DNA from: Gammaproteobacteria bacterium | GTDB lineage: Bacteria > Pseudomonadota > Gammaproteobacteria > Steroidobacterales > Steroidobacteraceae | Assembly (NCBI GenBank): GCA_025357835.1 | Contig: JANYLM010000037.1 | Coordinates: 1 to 48,316, forward strand | Direction of reading: 5' to 3' | Length of the DNA stretch: 48,316 nt | Shown: positions 8,012 to 16,019 of the stretch, in pieces | Layout of the letters: every line of letters begins with the position of its first letter | Position numbering within the stretch: the first letter of the stretch is position 1 | The notes under the pieces: model-generated | What the model was told of the DNA's origin: nothing | The model's input: the letters and a program-made list of their open reading frames with translations, nothing else | Database searches by the model: none | Position numbers and translations under genes: made by a program

Positions 8012-8551
8012 ATGTTCAACTCAGGTCAGCATTGGAAACGAACTGCTAACGTCAATGCCAAATCCGCGCGACGGCATGGAATGCTCGCAATACTAGCCGC
8101 ACTGCCTTTGTCGATCCTGGGCGGTTCCGTCGAGCCCGCGATCGGCGCGGAGGCGGGGCGCCACGCCGTCACGCCCCTCAAGAACGCTGCCTTTTTGCAG
8201 GACGACGATGTCAAATGTCTGAAGAGCGCGCTCGAGAATGGGAATCCTGACACGGGCCCTTCCACCTTCCTTCTGCAAGCCCCGGCCGGTTGCCGGGTGG
8301 CGGCTCACTACCATTCGGCCGAAGAACAACTCATCGTGATCCGCGGCAGCGTACTGACCGGGATGCAGGGCATGCGCAGCGTCACCCTCACTCCCGGGGG
8401 CTTCGCCGTCATGCCGGGCAAAGCCATTCATTGGTTTAGCTGCAGCGGCAAGGACCCCTGCCTCATGGCGGTCGCTTTCAATCAAAAGTATGACATTGTG
8501 TGGGTCGATGCCGCCGCCGGCAAGACCGAGAGTCCACCCCCTAAACGTTGA
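8012..8551 (+). CDS. Exported cupin-domain protein
   Basis: A 179-residue single-domain cupin with an N-terminal export signal (a basic stretch ending SARRHG, a hydrophobic run LAILAALPLSILGG, and cleavage near IGAEA). Cupin motif 1 is HYHSAEEQLIVIRG, with two His and a Glu as probable metal ligands, and motif 2 is GGFAVMPGKAIHWF. Two Cys follow (FSCSGKDPC). A GTG at 7955 would give a 19-residue extension; the ATG at 8012, preceded by AAAGG, puts the hydrophobic segment at a sensible distance. The stop overlaps a possible TTG start of the following MFS gene, so the two are probably co-transcribed. The reaction, if any, is unknown. Confidence 0.85.
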   Translation: MFNSGQHWKRTANVNAKSARRHGMLAILAALPLSILGGSVEPAIGAEAGRHAVTPLKNAAFLQDDDVKCLKSALENGNPDTGPSTFLLQAPAGCRVAAHYHSAEEQLIVIRGSVLTGMQGMRSVTLTPGGFAVMPGKAIHWFSCSGKDPCLMAVAFNQKYDIVWVDAAAGKTESPPPKR

Positions 8552-8565
8552 CGGTACCCGCTCTG

Positions 8566-9813
8566 ATGAATATTGCCACCCGGCAGCCCCGCAAGGCTGC
8601 GTTGACTTTCATCTTCGTCACGGTGCTCATCGATATGCTGGCCTTCGGCATGATCATTCCCGTGCTGCCCATATTGGTGCAGAACTTCGTCGGCGGAAGC
8701 GCCGCGAGTGCGGCGCAAATGTACGGCCTATTCGGTACTGCCTGGGCCCTGATGCAGTTCATCTTCTCGCCGGTGCAGGGCTCGCTCTCGGATCATTTTG
8801 GACGACGTCCCGTAATCCTGATTTCCTGCGCGGGCTTGGGTCTGGACTTCATTCTCATGGCGCTGGCGCCGACGCTGTGGTGGCTGCTGGTAGGAAGGAT
8901 CATATCCGGTATAACTGCGGCGAGCTTCAGCACGGCCGGCGCGTATATCTCGGATGTCACTGCGCCGGAGAAGCGCGCCGCGAGCTTCGGATTGATCGGC
9001 GCTGCATTTGGTGCCGGATTCATTCTGGGACCGGCACTGGGGGGTCTGCTGGGCGCAATCTCTCCTCGCCTGCCGTTTTGGGCCTCAGCCTGCATGGCCC
9101 TTGCCAATGTTTGCTGGGGTTTGTTCGTGCTGCCGGAATCACTGCCCAAGGAAATGCGAGTGCCTTTCTCATGGAAGAACGCCAATCCACTGGGCGCCCT
9201 CAAACTGCTTCGAGCTCATCCCATGCTCACGGGTCTCGCCGGCAGCTACTTCCTGTTGAATCTCGCGCACGGGGTGCTTCCCAGCACCACGGTGCTGTAT
9301 ATGCACTATCGCTTCGGCTGGGATACACGTGCCGTAGGCATCCTGCTGGCCGGTGTAGGTATCTCATCCCTCATCGTCCAGGGTTTTCTGGTCAAGCCCC
9401 TGGTAAAGTGGCTGAAGGAACGGCGCGCCATGGCACTGGGTTTGACATTCGGTGCCGTGGGCTTCGCCATCTACGGCCTCGCGCCCAGCGGGGCGATTTT
9501 CTGGATTGGCGTGCCGATCATGGCTCTATGGGGTATCGCCACGCCCTCCTTGCAAACCATCATGACGCGATTCGTGGACCCCACCGAGCAGGGGCGGCTG
9601 CAGGGGGCGCTGGCGAGCCTCGTCGGCCTTGGGAGCCTCATCGGTCCCACGATGTTCACCCAAACCTTTGCCGCCTTCATCAGCACACGCGCCGACTTGG
9701 GCCTGCCGGGCGCGCCCTTCTTGCTGGCGGCGGCACTGGTGATCGCGGCCATGTATGTGGGCTGGCGCGCCACTCAACCGCTAGGGATGCCCGCCGCGAC
9801 CGAACCGGCGTAA
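8566..9813 (+). CDS. MFS transporter of the TetA/multidrug type
   Basis: A 415-residue, 12-helix drug:H+ antiporter-like protein. The loop 2-3 motif A is clear (GSLSDHFGRRPV, about residue 70), and the helix 5 region reads GAAFGAGFILGPALGGLLG, as in tetracycline-resistance exporters of the TetA(A/B) class. It also carries GVGISSLIVQGFLVKPL in the second half. The start is either TTG at 8548, overlapping the cupin stop, or ATG at 8566; the ATG matches family N-termini. It likely forms a two-gene operon with the exported cupin. Homology gives drug or metabolite efflux; the substrate is not known. Confidence 0.9.
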   Translation: MNIATRQPRKAALTFIFVTVLIDMLAFGMIIPVLPILVQNFVGGSAASAAQMYGLFGTAWALMQFIFSPVQGSLSDHFGRRPVILISCAGLGLDFILMALAPTLWWLLVGRIISGITAASFSTAGAYISDVTAPEKRAASFGLIGAAFGAGFILGPALGGLLGAISPRLPFWASACMALANVCWGLFVLPESLPKEMRVPFSWKNANPLGALKLLRAHPMLTGLAGSYFLLNLAHGVLPSTTVLYMHYRFGWDTRAVGILLAGVGISSLIVQGFLVKPLVKWLKERRAMALGLTFGAVGFAIYGLAPSGAIFWIGVPIMALWGIATPSLQTIMTRFVDPTEQGRLQGALASLVGLGSLIGPTMFTQTFAAFISTRADLGLPGAPFLLAAALVIAAMYVGWRATQPLGMPAATEPA

Positions 9814-9824
9814 AACCGAGACTC

Positions 9825-11078
9825 TTACCCGAATTCGCCCCAATCAGGAAAAGCCCGCAAGGCATCGACGTAATTGTGTATCACGTCCGTGTGGGCATCC
9901 TCCTGCCAGCCGCCGGGTCCGGGGTTCTTGAACAGATCGCGCGGACGGCCCAACTCGTCGATGGAATAGAGGGTGAAATTCAGCGCTTGCCGCGCTTCAT
10001 CGGCCAGGGTCGACGATCCGATGTCTTTCGCGTACAGGGCAAGCACCGCACCGTAAGTTGAATTGATGCCGCCCCAGGCCTGCTTATCTTCATCCTGCTC
10101 GTGACAAACCGTGACGCCAAATTCCTGATGAGTGAAGGTGGCGCGAACAAATTCCAGTAGCGCAGCGCAGTCTGCACACCAGTCGGGACCCAGCGCCGTT
10201 TTCTTCTCGAGCAAGTATCGCGCAAGATTCAGCGGCGCCCAGGCCGTTCGATTGGTGGGTGTGTCGTGATCCTCGAAGAATTGCGCAAACAGCGAACCAT
10301 CGGCGGCGGCGTTCGGTATCTGATAGTGCTTGATCCATTTCCACAGCGACTCGCAAGGAGCGGAAAACTCCTCGTATCCCTGCGCGAGCAACGCGTCGTA
10401 GAGCCGAAGAATGTAGGTCATGTTCCCTGATACCGGCCCGCGGCCGTCGCCATTTCTGTAATCGACCCGAAAGGGCCAGGGCGAATGGGACGCGTCACCG
10501 CTTTTCTGATTTGCGACAAGGATGCGGGCGTTGTGCAGTCCTTGTTCCAGGTACTTGCGCTCGCCGGTCGCCTCGAAAAGCAGCAGCAAAGAGTAGCCGG
10601 CGATGCCGCCCTTGTCGGGTTCAACTTCATACGGACGATCGCTCTGCGAGCCGCAATCCGCAGCCAGCGGAAACTGATCTCGTTTGCCGGTGGAGCGCGT
10701 GAACGCCGGATATTGACCGGAATTCGGGGTAAGTGCTTCCTGTACCAGGTAGTCGCCCATGGCGCGCGCCGTCCGCACAAACCTGGGATCCTGCTTGCCC
10801 CGCAATTCATGGAACTTAAGGTGGGAGAGAATGCCCATCCCGTTCTGAGTCGACGGGATGGTGTCCGTGCGATCGGGCATCGGAGTCCAGTCGCCATCGA
10901 GAAAGGTGGCCAGAACGAAGCGGGGATAGCCGTGCTCCGCCGGACATTGTTGGTAGAAATTCATTTCCCGATCGAGGGCGTCGTTCCAGGAAGTCCAAGG
11001 CCTCAACCGACCTTGGGCATCGAAACTTGCTACGTGCCCCGCGATACTTACCGGCGGGTGGGTGTGACGATTTGACAC
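9825..11078 (-). CDS. Uncharacterised alpha/alpha-toroid-like protein
   Basis: A 417-residue soluble protein. Repeating helical stretches with aromatic-acid patches (LRPWTSWNDALDREMNFYQ, YILRLYDALLAQGYEEF, RTAWAPLNLARYLLEKK, WGGINSTYGAVLALYAKD) suggest an (alpha/alpha)6 barrel as in six-hairpin glycosidases and epimerases such as AGE. No family signature or catalytic pair can be named with confidence. There is no signal peptide. The gene starts at a GTG and ends 11 bases from the convergent MFS stop, so it is its own unit or is led from the 11.1 kb intergenic region. A carbohydrate-active role is inference from fold impression only. Confidence 0.7.
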   Translation of the reverse strand: MSNRHTHPPVSIAGHVASFDAQGRLRPWTSWNDALDREMNFYQQCPAEHGYPRFVLATFLDGDWTPMPDRTDTIPSTQNGMGILSHLKFHELRGKQDPRFVRTARAMGDYLVQEALTPNSGQYPAFTRSTGKRDQFPLAADCGSQSDRPYEVEPDKGGIAGYSLLLLFEATGERKYLEQGLHNARILVANQKSGDASHSPWPFRVDYRNGDGRGPVSGNMTYILRLYDALLAQGYEEFSAPCESLWKWIKHYQIPNAAADGSLFAQFFEDHDTPTNRTAWAPLNLARYLLEKKTALGPDWCADCAALLEFVRATFTHQEFGVTVCHEQDEDKQAWGGINSTYGAVLALYAKDIGSSTLADEARQALNFTLYSIDELGRPRDLFKNPGPGGWQEDAHTDVIHNYVDALRAFPDWGEFG

Positions 11079-11288
11079 GCAATATTCCGAACCGGACTAA
11101 AGCGTCCGAGCCTAAGATACCTCCTAGTCGCGGGAACGCAAATGGCAAGTCCGCTAATGAACGGGCGCCGCTTTCTGTAGGAAGTAGTAAAGTTCTATGC
11201 CGACGGTGCAGATTGAAGCCACCGCTCCGCGCCCCGGCACCAGAGTTCGCGATTGACGCCGGCTATGGCGCTGATAGAGAGCACCAAT

Positions 11289-11316
11289 TTGACTTGGCGT
11301 GGCTATGGGGTCTAAC
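11289..11316 (+). promoter_or_regulatory. Possible promoter of the rubrerythrin operon
   Basis: TTGACT (11289-11294) lies 16 bases before TCTAAC (11311-11316), a 5/6 and 4/6 match to sigma-70 boxes, within the 270-base gap between the divergent toroid-like gene and the rubrerythrin gene. If used, transcription would start near 11323, inside the inverted repeat that covers the ribosome site, so either this promoter or the RNA-hairpin idea is wrong. Confidence 0.3.
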
Positions 11317-11338
11317 TTCCGAGTTTATCTGTCGGAAG
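11316..11338 (+). promoter_or_regulatory. Inverted repeat overlapping the rubrerythrin Shine-Dalgarno
   Basis: CTTCCGA (11316-11322) and TCGGAAG (11332-11338) are perfect 7-bp inverted repeats with a 9-base spacer. The right arm shares bases with the Shine-Dalgarno AAGGAG (11336-11341) of the GTG start at 11348. In RNA the hairpin would partly hide the ribosome site; in DNA it could be an operator. Which of these applies, if either, is not decided by the sequence. Confidence 0.45.
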
Positions 11339-11347
11339 GAGTGGGCT

Positions 11348-11761
11348 GTGAATTTAAAAGGTAGTAAGACGGAAAAGAATCTGAAGGATGCATTTGCAGG
11401 CGAATCGCAGGCGAATCGACGTTATTTGTACTTCGCAGCCAAGGCGGACGTCGAGGGTTTCAACGACGTGTCCGCGGTGTTCCGTTCCACCGCCGAAGGT
11501 GAAACAGGCCATGCTCACGGACATTTGGAGTACCTGGAAGCGGTGGGCGACCCGGCTACCGGACTGCCCATCGGCGCGACCTCGCTAAATCTCAAGGCCG
11601 CGATCGCAGGCGAAACTCACGAATACACGGACATGTATCCCGGCATGGCGAAAAGCGCCAGGGACGAGGGTTTCGGCGAAATCGCCGATTGGTTCGAGAC
11701 GCTGGCTAAAGCCGAACGCTCACACGCCAATCGCTTCCAAAAGGCTCTAGATAACCTTTAG
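11348..11761 (+). CDS. Rubrerythrin, diiron domain only
   Basis: A 137-residue ferritin-like protein of the rubrerythrin family. The diiron ligand pattern is visible in two helix pairs: [15 protein letters not shown] with [14 protein letters not shown], and [15 protein letters not shown] with [12 protein letters not shown]. The C-terminal rubredoxin domain of classical rubrerythrins is absent, so electrons must come from another protein. Members reduce hydrogen peroxide in the cytoplasm. GTG 11348 is chosen because AAGGAG lies just upstream and the protein begins like its relatives ([11 protein letters not shown]); the open frame from 11027 is non-coding. It heads a set with an Fe-S protein and a DUF3501 protein, a grouping seen in other proteobacteria and thought to act in peroxide/redox defence. 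Confidence 0.93.
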   Translation: MNLKGSKTEKNLKDAFAGESQANRRYLYFAAKADVEGFNDVSAVFRSTAEGETGHAHGHLEYLEAVGDPATGLPIGATSLNLKAAIAGETHEYTDMYPGMAKSARDEGFGEIADWFETLAKAERSHANRFQKALDNL

Positions 11762-11792
11762 CTCTACGACGTCGCCGCGAGGGCGTCGACAC

Positions 11793-11816
11793 GCGGGCTC
11801 CGTTCTTGGAGCCCGC
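11793..11816 (+). terminator. GC-rich hairpin between rubrerythrin and the Fe-S protein gene
   Basis: GCGGGCTCC (11793-11801) pairs perfectly with GGAGCCCGC (11808-11816) around GTTCTT, followed by CACTTATTT, which is only a weak T-run. It could act as a partial terminator giving more rubrerythrin than downstream products, or as a processing or stabilising stem. It lies 23 bases before the Fe-S protein start. Confidence 0.6.
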
Positions 11817-11839
11817 CACTTATTTGGTCGGGAGATAGC

Positions 11840-13198
11840 GTGTCAGATGGACAGACCAAGACAGGCCGCGAAGGTAACCTGGAGGCACCCACACGTCATG
11901 CTCTTGGTTGGCGGGAACCGCAATTCTATGACGCTGATGCGTTGCAGAAGGAACTCGAAAGAGTATTCGATATCTGCCATGGTTGCCGCCGCTGCTTCAA
12001 TTTGTGTAATTCCTTTCCGACGTTGTTCGCTCTGATCGACGAATCAAAGACAGGCGAACTCGATGGCGTAGATAAAAGTGCCTTTGGCCAAGTGGTCGAC
12101 CAGTGCTACCTATGCGACATGTGCTACATGACCAAGTGCCCGTATGTGCCGCCGCACCCCTGGAACGTCGACTTTCCGCACTTGATGTTGCGCGCCAAAG
12201 CCGTCAAGAACCGCAATGGCGGCGCACGCTGGCGCGACAAGATCTTGAGTTCGACGGACATGGTCGGAAAGCTCGCAGGGATTCCCGTCGTCGCCGAAGT
12301 CGTCAACGCGGTCAATCGCAGTTCAGTCGGACGCAAGCTCCTGGACGCGGCGCTCGGCGTGCACCCTGACGCGCCCGTGCCGCCCTACCGATCCAATACC
12401 TTGCGCAAGCAGCTCGGCAAACGCCGCAAGCCGGCCGGCGCCGCGCAAGCAGCGGGAGTGACTCGCGGTAAAGTCGCCCTGTTCGCGACCTGCTACGGAA
12501 ATCGCAATGAGCCGCAGATCGGACTGGACCTCGTCAGCGTCTTCGAGCACAACGGCATCGAGGTTGCGTTGGTCGCAGCGGAGAATTGCTGCGGCATGCC
12601 CAAACTGGAACTGGGCGATCTGCAGGCGGTCGCAGATTTGAAGACCAAGAATCTGCCGCATCTGCTCGCGATGATCGAGCGCGGCTACGACATCGTCGCG
12701 CCCATTCCGTCCTGCGTGCTGATGTTCAAGCAAGAGCTGCCGCTGATGTTTCCGGATGAACCCGAGGTGGCGAGGGTCAAACAACATATGTTCGATCCTT
12801 TCGAATATTTGGCGCACAGGCACAAATCCGGAATGATGCGCACGGATTTCACGCGCTCCCTCGGTAAGGTGGCGTACCACGTCGCCTGCCATTTGCGCGT
12901 GCAGAATATCGGCCTCAAGACTCGCGACGTGTTGCAGCTGATCCCGGGAACCACAGTGGAGCCCATCGAGCGCTGTTCGGGCCACAACGGAACCTACGGC
13001 GTCAAGCGCGAGTTTCGCGACACCTCAATGAAGATCGGCAAGCCGGTCATCCAGCGCGTACAGGCGAGCGGCGCAGATTTCTATGCCAGCGATTGTCCGA
13101 TGGCCGGGCATCAAATCGAGAGCGGCTTGGAAAATGGGCCGCCGCCGACGCATCCACTTACTTTGCTCAGAATGGCCTACGGTTTGACGGGGACATAG
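11840..13198 (+). CDS. HdrB/GlpC-like Fe-S oxidoreductase of the rubrerythrin operon
   Basis: A 452-residue soluble Fe-S protein. Two ferredoxin-type [4Fe-4S] motifs lie near residues 46-60 (CHGCRRCFNLC) and 92-105 (CYLCDMCYMTKCP). Two CCG-like domains follow. The first has FATCYGN, ENCCGMPK and PSCVLM; the second has VACHLR, RCSGHNG and SDCPMAG. In the second domain CCG has become CSG, so its cluster would differ from that of HdrB or GlpC. The role is probably electron transfer, plausibly to rubrerythrin, which here lacks its own rubredoxin domain; that link is inference. GTG 11840 has GGGAG six bases upstream. The next gene starts one base after the stop. Confidence 0.88.
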   Translation: MSDGQTKTGREGNLEAPTRHALGWREPQFYDADALQKELERVFDICHGCRRCFNLCNSFPTLFALIDESKTGELDGVDKSAFGQVVDQCYLCDMCYMTKCPYVPPHPWNVDFPHLMLRAKAVKNRNGGARWRDKILSSTDMVGKLAGIPVVAEVVNAVNRSSVGRKLLDAALGVHPDAPVPPYRSNTLRKQLGKRRKPAGAAQAAGVTRGKVALFATCYGNRNEPQIGLDLVSVFEHNGIEVALVAAENCCGMPKLELGDLQAVADLKTKNLPHLLAMIERGYDIVAPIPSCVLMFKQELPLMFPDEPEVARVKQHMFDPFEYLAHRHKSGMMRTDFTRSLGKVAYHVACHLRVQNIGLKTRDVLQLIPGTTVEPIERCSGHNGTYGVKREFRDTSMKIGKPVIQRVQASGADFYASDCPMAGHQIESGLENGPPPTHPLTLLRMAYGLTGT

Positions 13199-13199
13199 T

Positions 13200-13784
13200 G
13201 TGAAGAAATTGCGGCGCGAGGAACTGCTGAGCCTGGAACAATACGCCGCCGACCGGACTAGGTTGCGCAGCGAAGTTATTGCCCACAAACAACGGCGCAA
13301 CGTTCAATTGGGACCCAATATGACTTGGTGTTTTGAGGATTACACCACCATACGCTATCAAGTCCAGGAGATGCTGCGCGCCGAGCGCATCTTCGAAAGC
13401 GGCGGCATCCAGGGCGAACTCGACGCTTACAATCCGCTGATACCCGACGGCAGCAACTGGAAAGTCACATTGCTGCTGGAGTTTCCCGATCCCGAGGTGC
13501 GCCGCGTCGCGCTCGAGAAAATGATCGGTGTCGAAGACCGCTGTTGGATACGCGTCAGCGAAATGGAGCGGGTGTTTGCGATCGCCGACGAAGACATGGA
13601 TCGCGAAAACGAAGAGAAGACCTCGGCGGTACATTTTCTGCGCTTCGAGCTGACACCCTCGATGATCGAAGCGATGCGAAGCGGCGCTAACTTGAACATG
13701 GGTGTCGATCATGACTACTATCGGCACTTGCTGAGCCCACTACCACGTCCGATCCGGGATACCCTGGGTCGCGATCTCGACTAG
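13200..13784 (+). CDS. DUF3501 family protein
   Basis: A 194-residue cytoplasmic protein matching DUF3501: an N-terminal LRREELLSLEQYAADR, then KQRRNVQLGPNMTWCFED, QVQEMLRAERIF, DAYNPLIPDG and the C-terminal LNMGVDHDYY. No catalytic motif is known for the family. It is found next to rubrerythrin and the HdrB/GlpC-like Fe-S protein, as here, which suggests a common role in peroxide defence. The GTG start follows the previous stop with one base between, so translation is likely coupled. Confidence 0.92.
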   Translation: MKKLRREELLSLEQYAADRTRLRSEVIAHKQRRNVQLGPNMTWCFEDYTTIRYQVQEMLRAERIFESGGIQGELDAYNPLIPDGSNWKVTLLLEFPDPEVRRVALEKMIGVEDRCWIRVSEMERVFAIADEDMDRENEEKTSAVHFLRFELTPSMIEAMRSGANLNMGVDHDYYRHLLSPLPRPIRDTLGRDLD

Positions 13785-13799
13785 CAACAGGAAATCGAC

Positions 13800-15836
13800 A
13801 TGGGCACGAGAACAGAGCCGGTGCGGTTGTCGGCGGCACCGATGAGCGGTGAAGGCGCTACTCTCGAGTGGCTGGATGCCCTGGCGAGCGGCGCTTGTAC
13901 TCCTGAGGCATTTTTGGGCGCAATGCGCCATCACTTCCAGGGAAACCGCGATGGGAGCTGGGAAGTTCTATCGCTGCTCGACCAACACTACCGCCGCGGG
14001 AAGATAAAGGCCGAGGTCTTCCGCTCGCTCAAAATGCGCCTTGAGGGCGCGGCGCTCAACGGCGAGGAGGGTGCGACGCTCCCGCAAGCGAGCGAAAGGC
14101 AAGAGGCGACAAGCAGTGTTGCCGCGCCCACCCCAGCGTCGCAGAACAAGCCACCACCAAAATCGCCCGCAGCCGTGCAAGAAGTGACCATAGGTGACTT
14201 ACTACGCAGCCGGTACTTGGTACGGGGAGTACTCGGGCGCGGCGGCATGGGCACGGTGTTCGAGGCGGTGGATGAGTATCGCCTCGACCTGCCGTCAACC
14301 GGTCAACGCATAGCCGTCAAAGTACTGCATAGGGCGGTTACCCGCCGGGAGGAGCTTCTCGCCGAACTGCAACGCGAGTTCCAGCATTTGCAATTGCTGT
14401 CTCATCCGAACATCGTTCGGGTACACGAATTTGACCGTGACGGCGAGTTCGCCTTCTTCACGATGGAGCTGCTGAACGGAGCGCTACTGAGCAAAGTGCT
14501 GAACGCGAGAAATTCGATTGCCTTGCCGCGACACTACGCGCTGGCCATCATGCGCGACGTGGGCGCCGCGCTCGCGCACGCTCATTCGCGTGGGGTATTA
14601 CATGGAGACGTCAATCCGCAGAATATATTTATTACCAATGACGGTGAATTGCGAGTCTTGGACTTCGGCGCCTCGCACAAATTGCGCCGGCCAAGCCCGG
14701 CCGTGGACAACGAATTATCGCAACGTGCTCCGGTCGCCACCGCAGGCTATGCAAGCTGCCAGTTGCTCGAAGGACAGCAGCCGGATGCCCGGGATGATTT
14801 GTTCGCATTTGCATGCGTAGCCTATGTACTGTTGTCCGGGCGGCACCCTTTTCCGGACTGCAGCGCCGTGGAGGCGCGCGCGCAGGCTTTGCGTCCGCGC
14901 CGACCTCCCCGACTCACGGGCCGCCAATGGCGACTCCTGCGGCAGGGCCTAGGGTGGGAACGCGACCGGCGTCCCTCGGACGTACGACAATGGCTGGACA
15001 AATTCGACCTCACCGGCGCCGCAGTTCGCCTACCCTCGTTGTCCGTACTTGCGGATGCACGGCGTCCCTGGAAACGTCAGGCCGTACTCGCGGTCGCGGG
15101 CATTATGACGTTCGTCTTGTTGGCGCTCGGTGGCTATTGGGCGGCGACGGAACGCGATTCCATCGCGCACCACGTCATGGAATGGACTGCCCGGGCGCGA
15201 GCCGCAGTCGACGCCCCTCATGCGTCGCCCAAGGCATCCGTACCTGCAGTTGCCCCGCCATCAGCATCCCTGACACCGCGTCCCACCCCCACTCAGAGAG
15301 CAGCTTCACAACCACCCCAGACTGACGCGCCCAGCACAGCGTCGACACCGCGCCCCACAGACACGGCGGCAGCTTCGAGGCCGTCCACTGCCGACACCTC
15401 ACCATTGCCTTCCGCCTCGCTTCCCGCGAGCACCCGAGCAGCCGTGGTTACTCAACCCTCCATCCAAGAGGCATCGGCTCACGCCGGTACTGGGTGGCCG
15501 ACTCGCGTGGAAATGGTGGCGGACACCGTCGACGTCCTGAGCAGCGAGACTACGGCGCGCGTCACCGTCCGTCGCAAAGGAAGTCTGCACGGCGACACGA
15601 ATTTTAGCTGGTGGACGGAATCCGGCACCGCAAAGCCCGGCCGAGATTTTGCGGCCGTGGCGCCTCGAGTCGAGCACATCGGGAACGGCAGCGTCAGCGT
15701 CAGTTTGAGCATCCCTGTTTTAAATACGCCACGCGCCCGAGCGAAAAGCTTTTATGTGGTAATCGACCGGACTGAAACGGGTGCCGCGGTGGGTGCGCGA
15801 ACACTGACGATGGTGACGCTACAACCCCCGGATTGA
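13800..15836 (+). CDS. Membrane-anchored non-RD Ser/Thr kinase with Calx-beta-like domain
   Basis: A 678-residue protein. Residues ~20-85 form a helical N-terminal domain; the kinase domain spans ~135-405, with the glycine loop GRGGMG at 146-151, AVKVL with K174, catalytic-loop HGDVNPQN with D270 and N275, and DFG at 288-290. HRD is replaced by HGD, making it a non-RD kinase, and the loop Lys is Asn; phosphotransfer looks possible but not assured. One membrane helix (~428-450) follows, then a long Pro/Ser/Thr/Ala-rich linker, and a Calx-beta-like domain (~560-678) expected in the periplasm. AGGA eight bases before ATG 13800 and the 15-base gap after the DUF3501 gene suggest the same operon. 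An extracytoplasmic sensor reporting to a cytoplasmic kinase is the likely design; its targets are unknown. Confidence 0.9.
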   Translation: MGTRTEPVRLSAAPMSGEGATLEWLDALASGACTPEAFLGAMRHHFQGNRDGSWEVLSLLDQHYRRGKIKAEVFRSLKMRLEGAALNGEEGATLPQASERQEATSSVAAPTPASQNKPPPKSPAAVQEVTIGDLLRSRYLVRGVLGRGGMGTVFEAVDEYRLDLPSTGQRIAVKVLHRAVTRREELLAELQREFQHLQLLSHPNIVRVHEFDRDGEFAFFTMELLNGALLSKVLNARNSIALPRHYALAIMRDVGAALAHAHSRGVLHGDVNPQNIFITNDGELRVLDFGASHKLRRPSPAVDNELSQRAPVATAGYASCQLLEGQQPDARDDLFAFACVAYVLLSGRHPFPDCSAVEARAQALRPRRPPRLTGRQWRLLRQGLGWERDRRPSDVRQWLDKFDLTGAAVRLPSLSVLADARRPWKRQAVLAVAGIMTFVLLALGGYWAATERDSIAHHVMEWTARARAAVDAPHASPKASVPAVAPPSASLTPRPTPTQRAASQPPQTDAPSTASTPRPTDTAAASRPSTADTSPLPSASLPASTRAAVVTQPSIQEASAHAGTGWPTRVEMVADTVDVLSSETTARVTVRRKGSLHGDTNFSWWTESGTAKPGRDFAAVAPRVEHIGNGSVSVSLSIPVLNTPRARAKSFYVVIDRTETGAAVGARTLTMVTLQPPD

Positions 15837-15936
15837 CAATAGCGCGCTCACCCTCAAACGGGAGCTGGTAGAACCCTAGGAACTGGTCCAACCCGCGAGG
15901 GTCGTGAGAAATGGCCGCAACGCTTGATCGCGAGCG

Positions 15937-15956
15937 GCAGATTCAATCCAATCTGC
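15937..15956. repeat. Short perfect hairpin between convergent genes
   Basis: GCAGATT (15937-15943) and AATCTGC (15950-15956) form a 7-bp stem with a CAATCC loop in the 183-base gap between the kinase gene and the convergent MHS transporter gene. No T-run follows on either strand. It may mark a bidirectional transcript end; nothing else is visible in this gap. Confidence 0.35.
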
Positions 15957-16019
15957 GGGTCTAAGGCGGCTGGCATGGTGAGAGTATGCCTTCGCGCCTG
16001 AAGCAGCGAGATTAAGGTC

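Noticed and set aside
8490..10061. 523-codon plus-strand frame in a different register over the MFS gene
   Set aside because: Shadow frame of the real MFS transporter; composition Arg/His/Gly-rich with no domain.
11348..15836. Idea that the kinase cluster is an anti-phage defence system
   Set aside because: No nuclease, toxin, ATPase or mobile-element context; the neighbours are peroxide-defence proteins.
13800..15836. Calling the Ser/Thr kinase a pseudokinase because of HGD
   Set aside because: ATP-binding Lys, catalytic Asp, loop Asn and DFG are all present; loss of the Arg only makes it non-RD.
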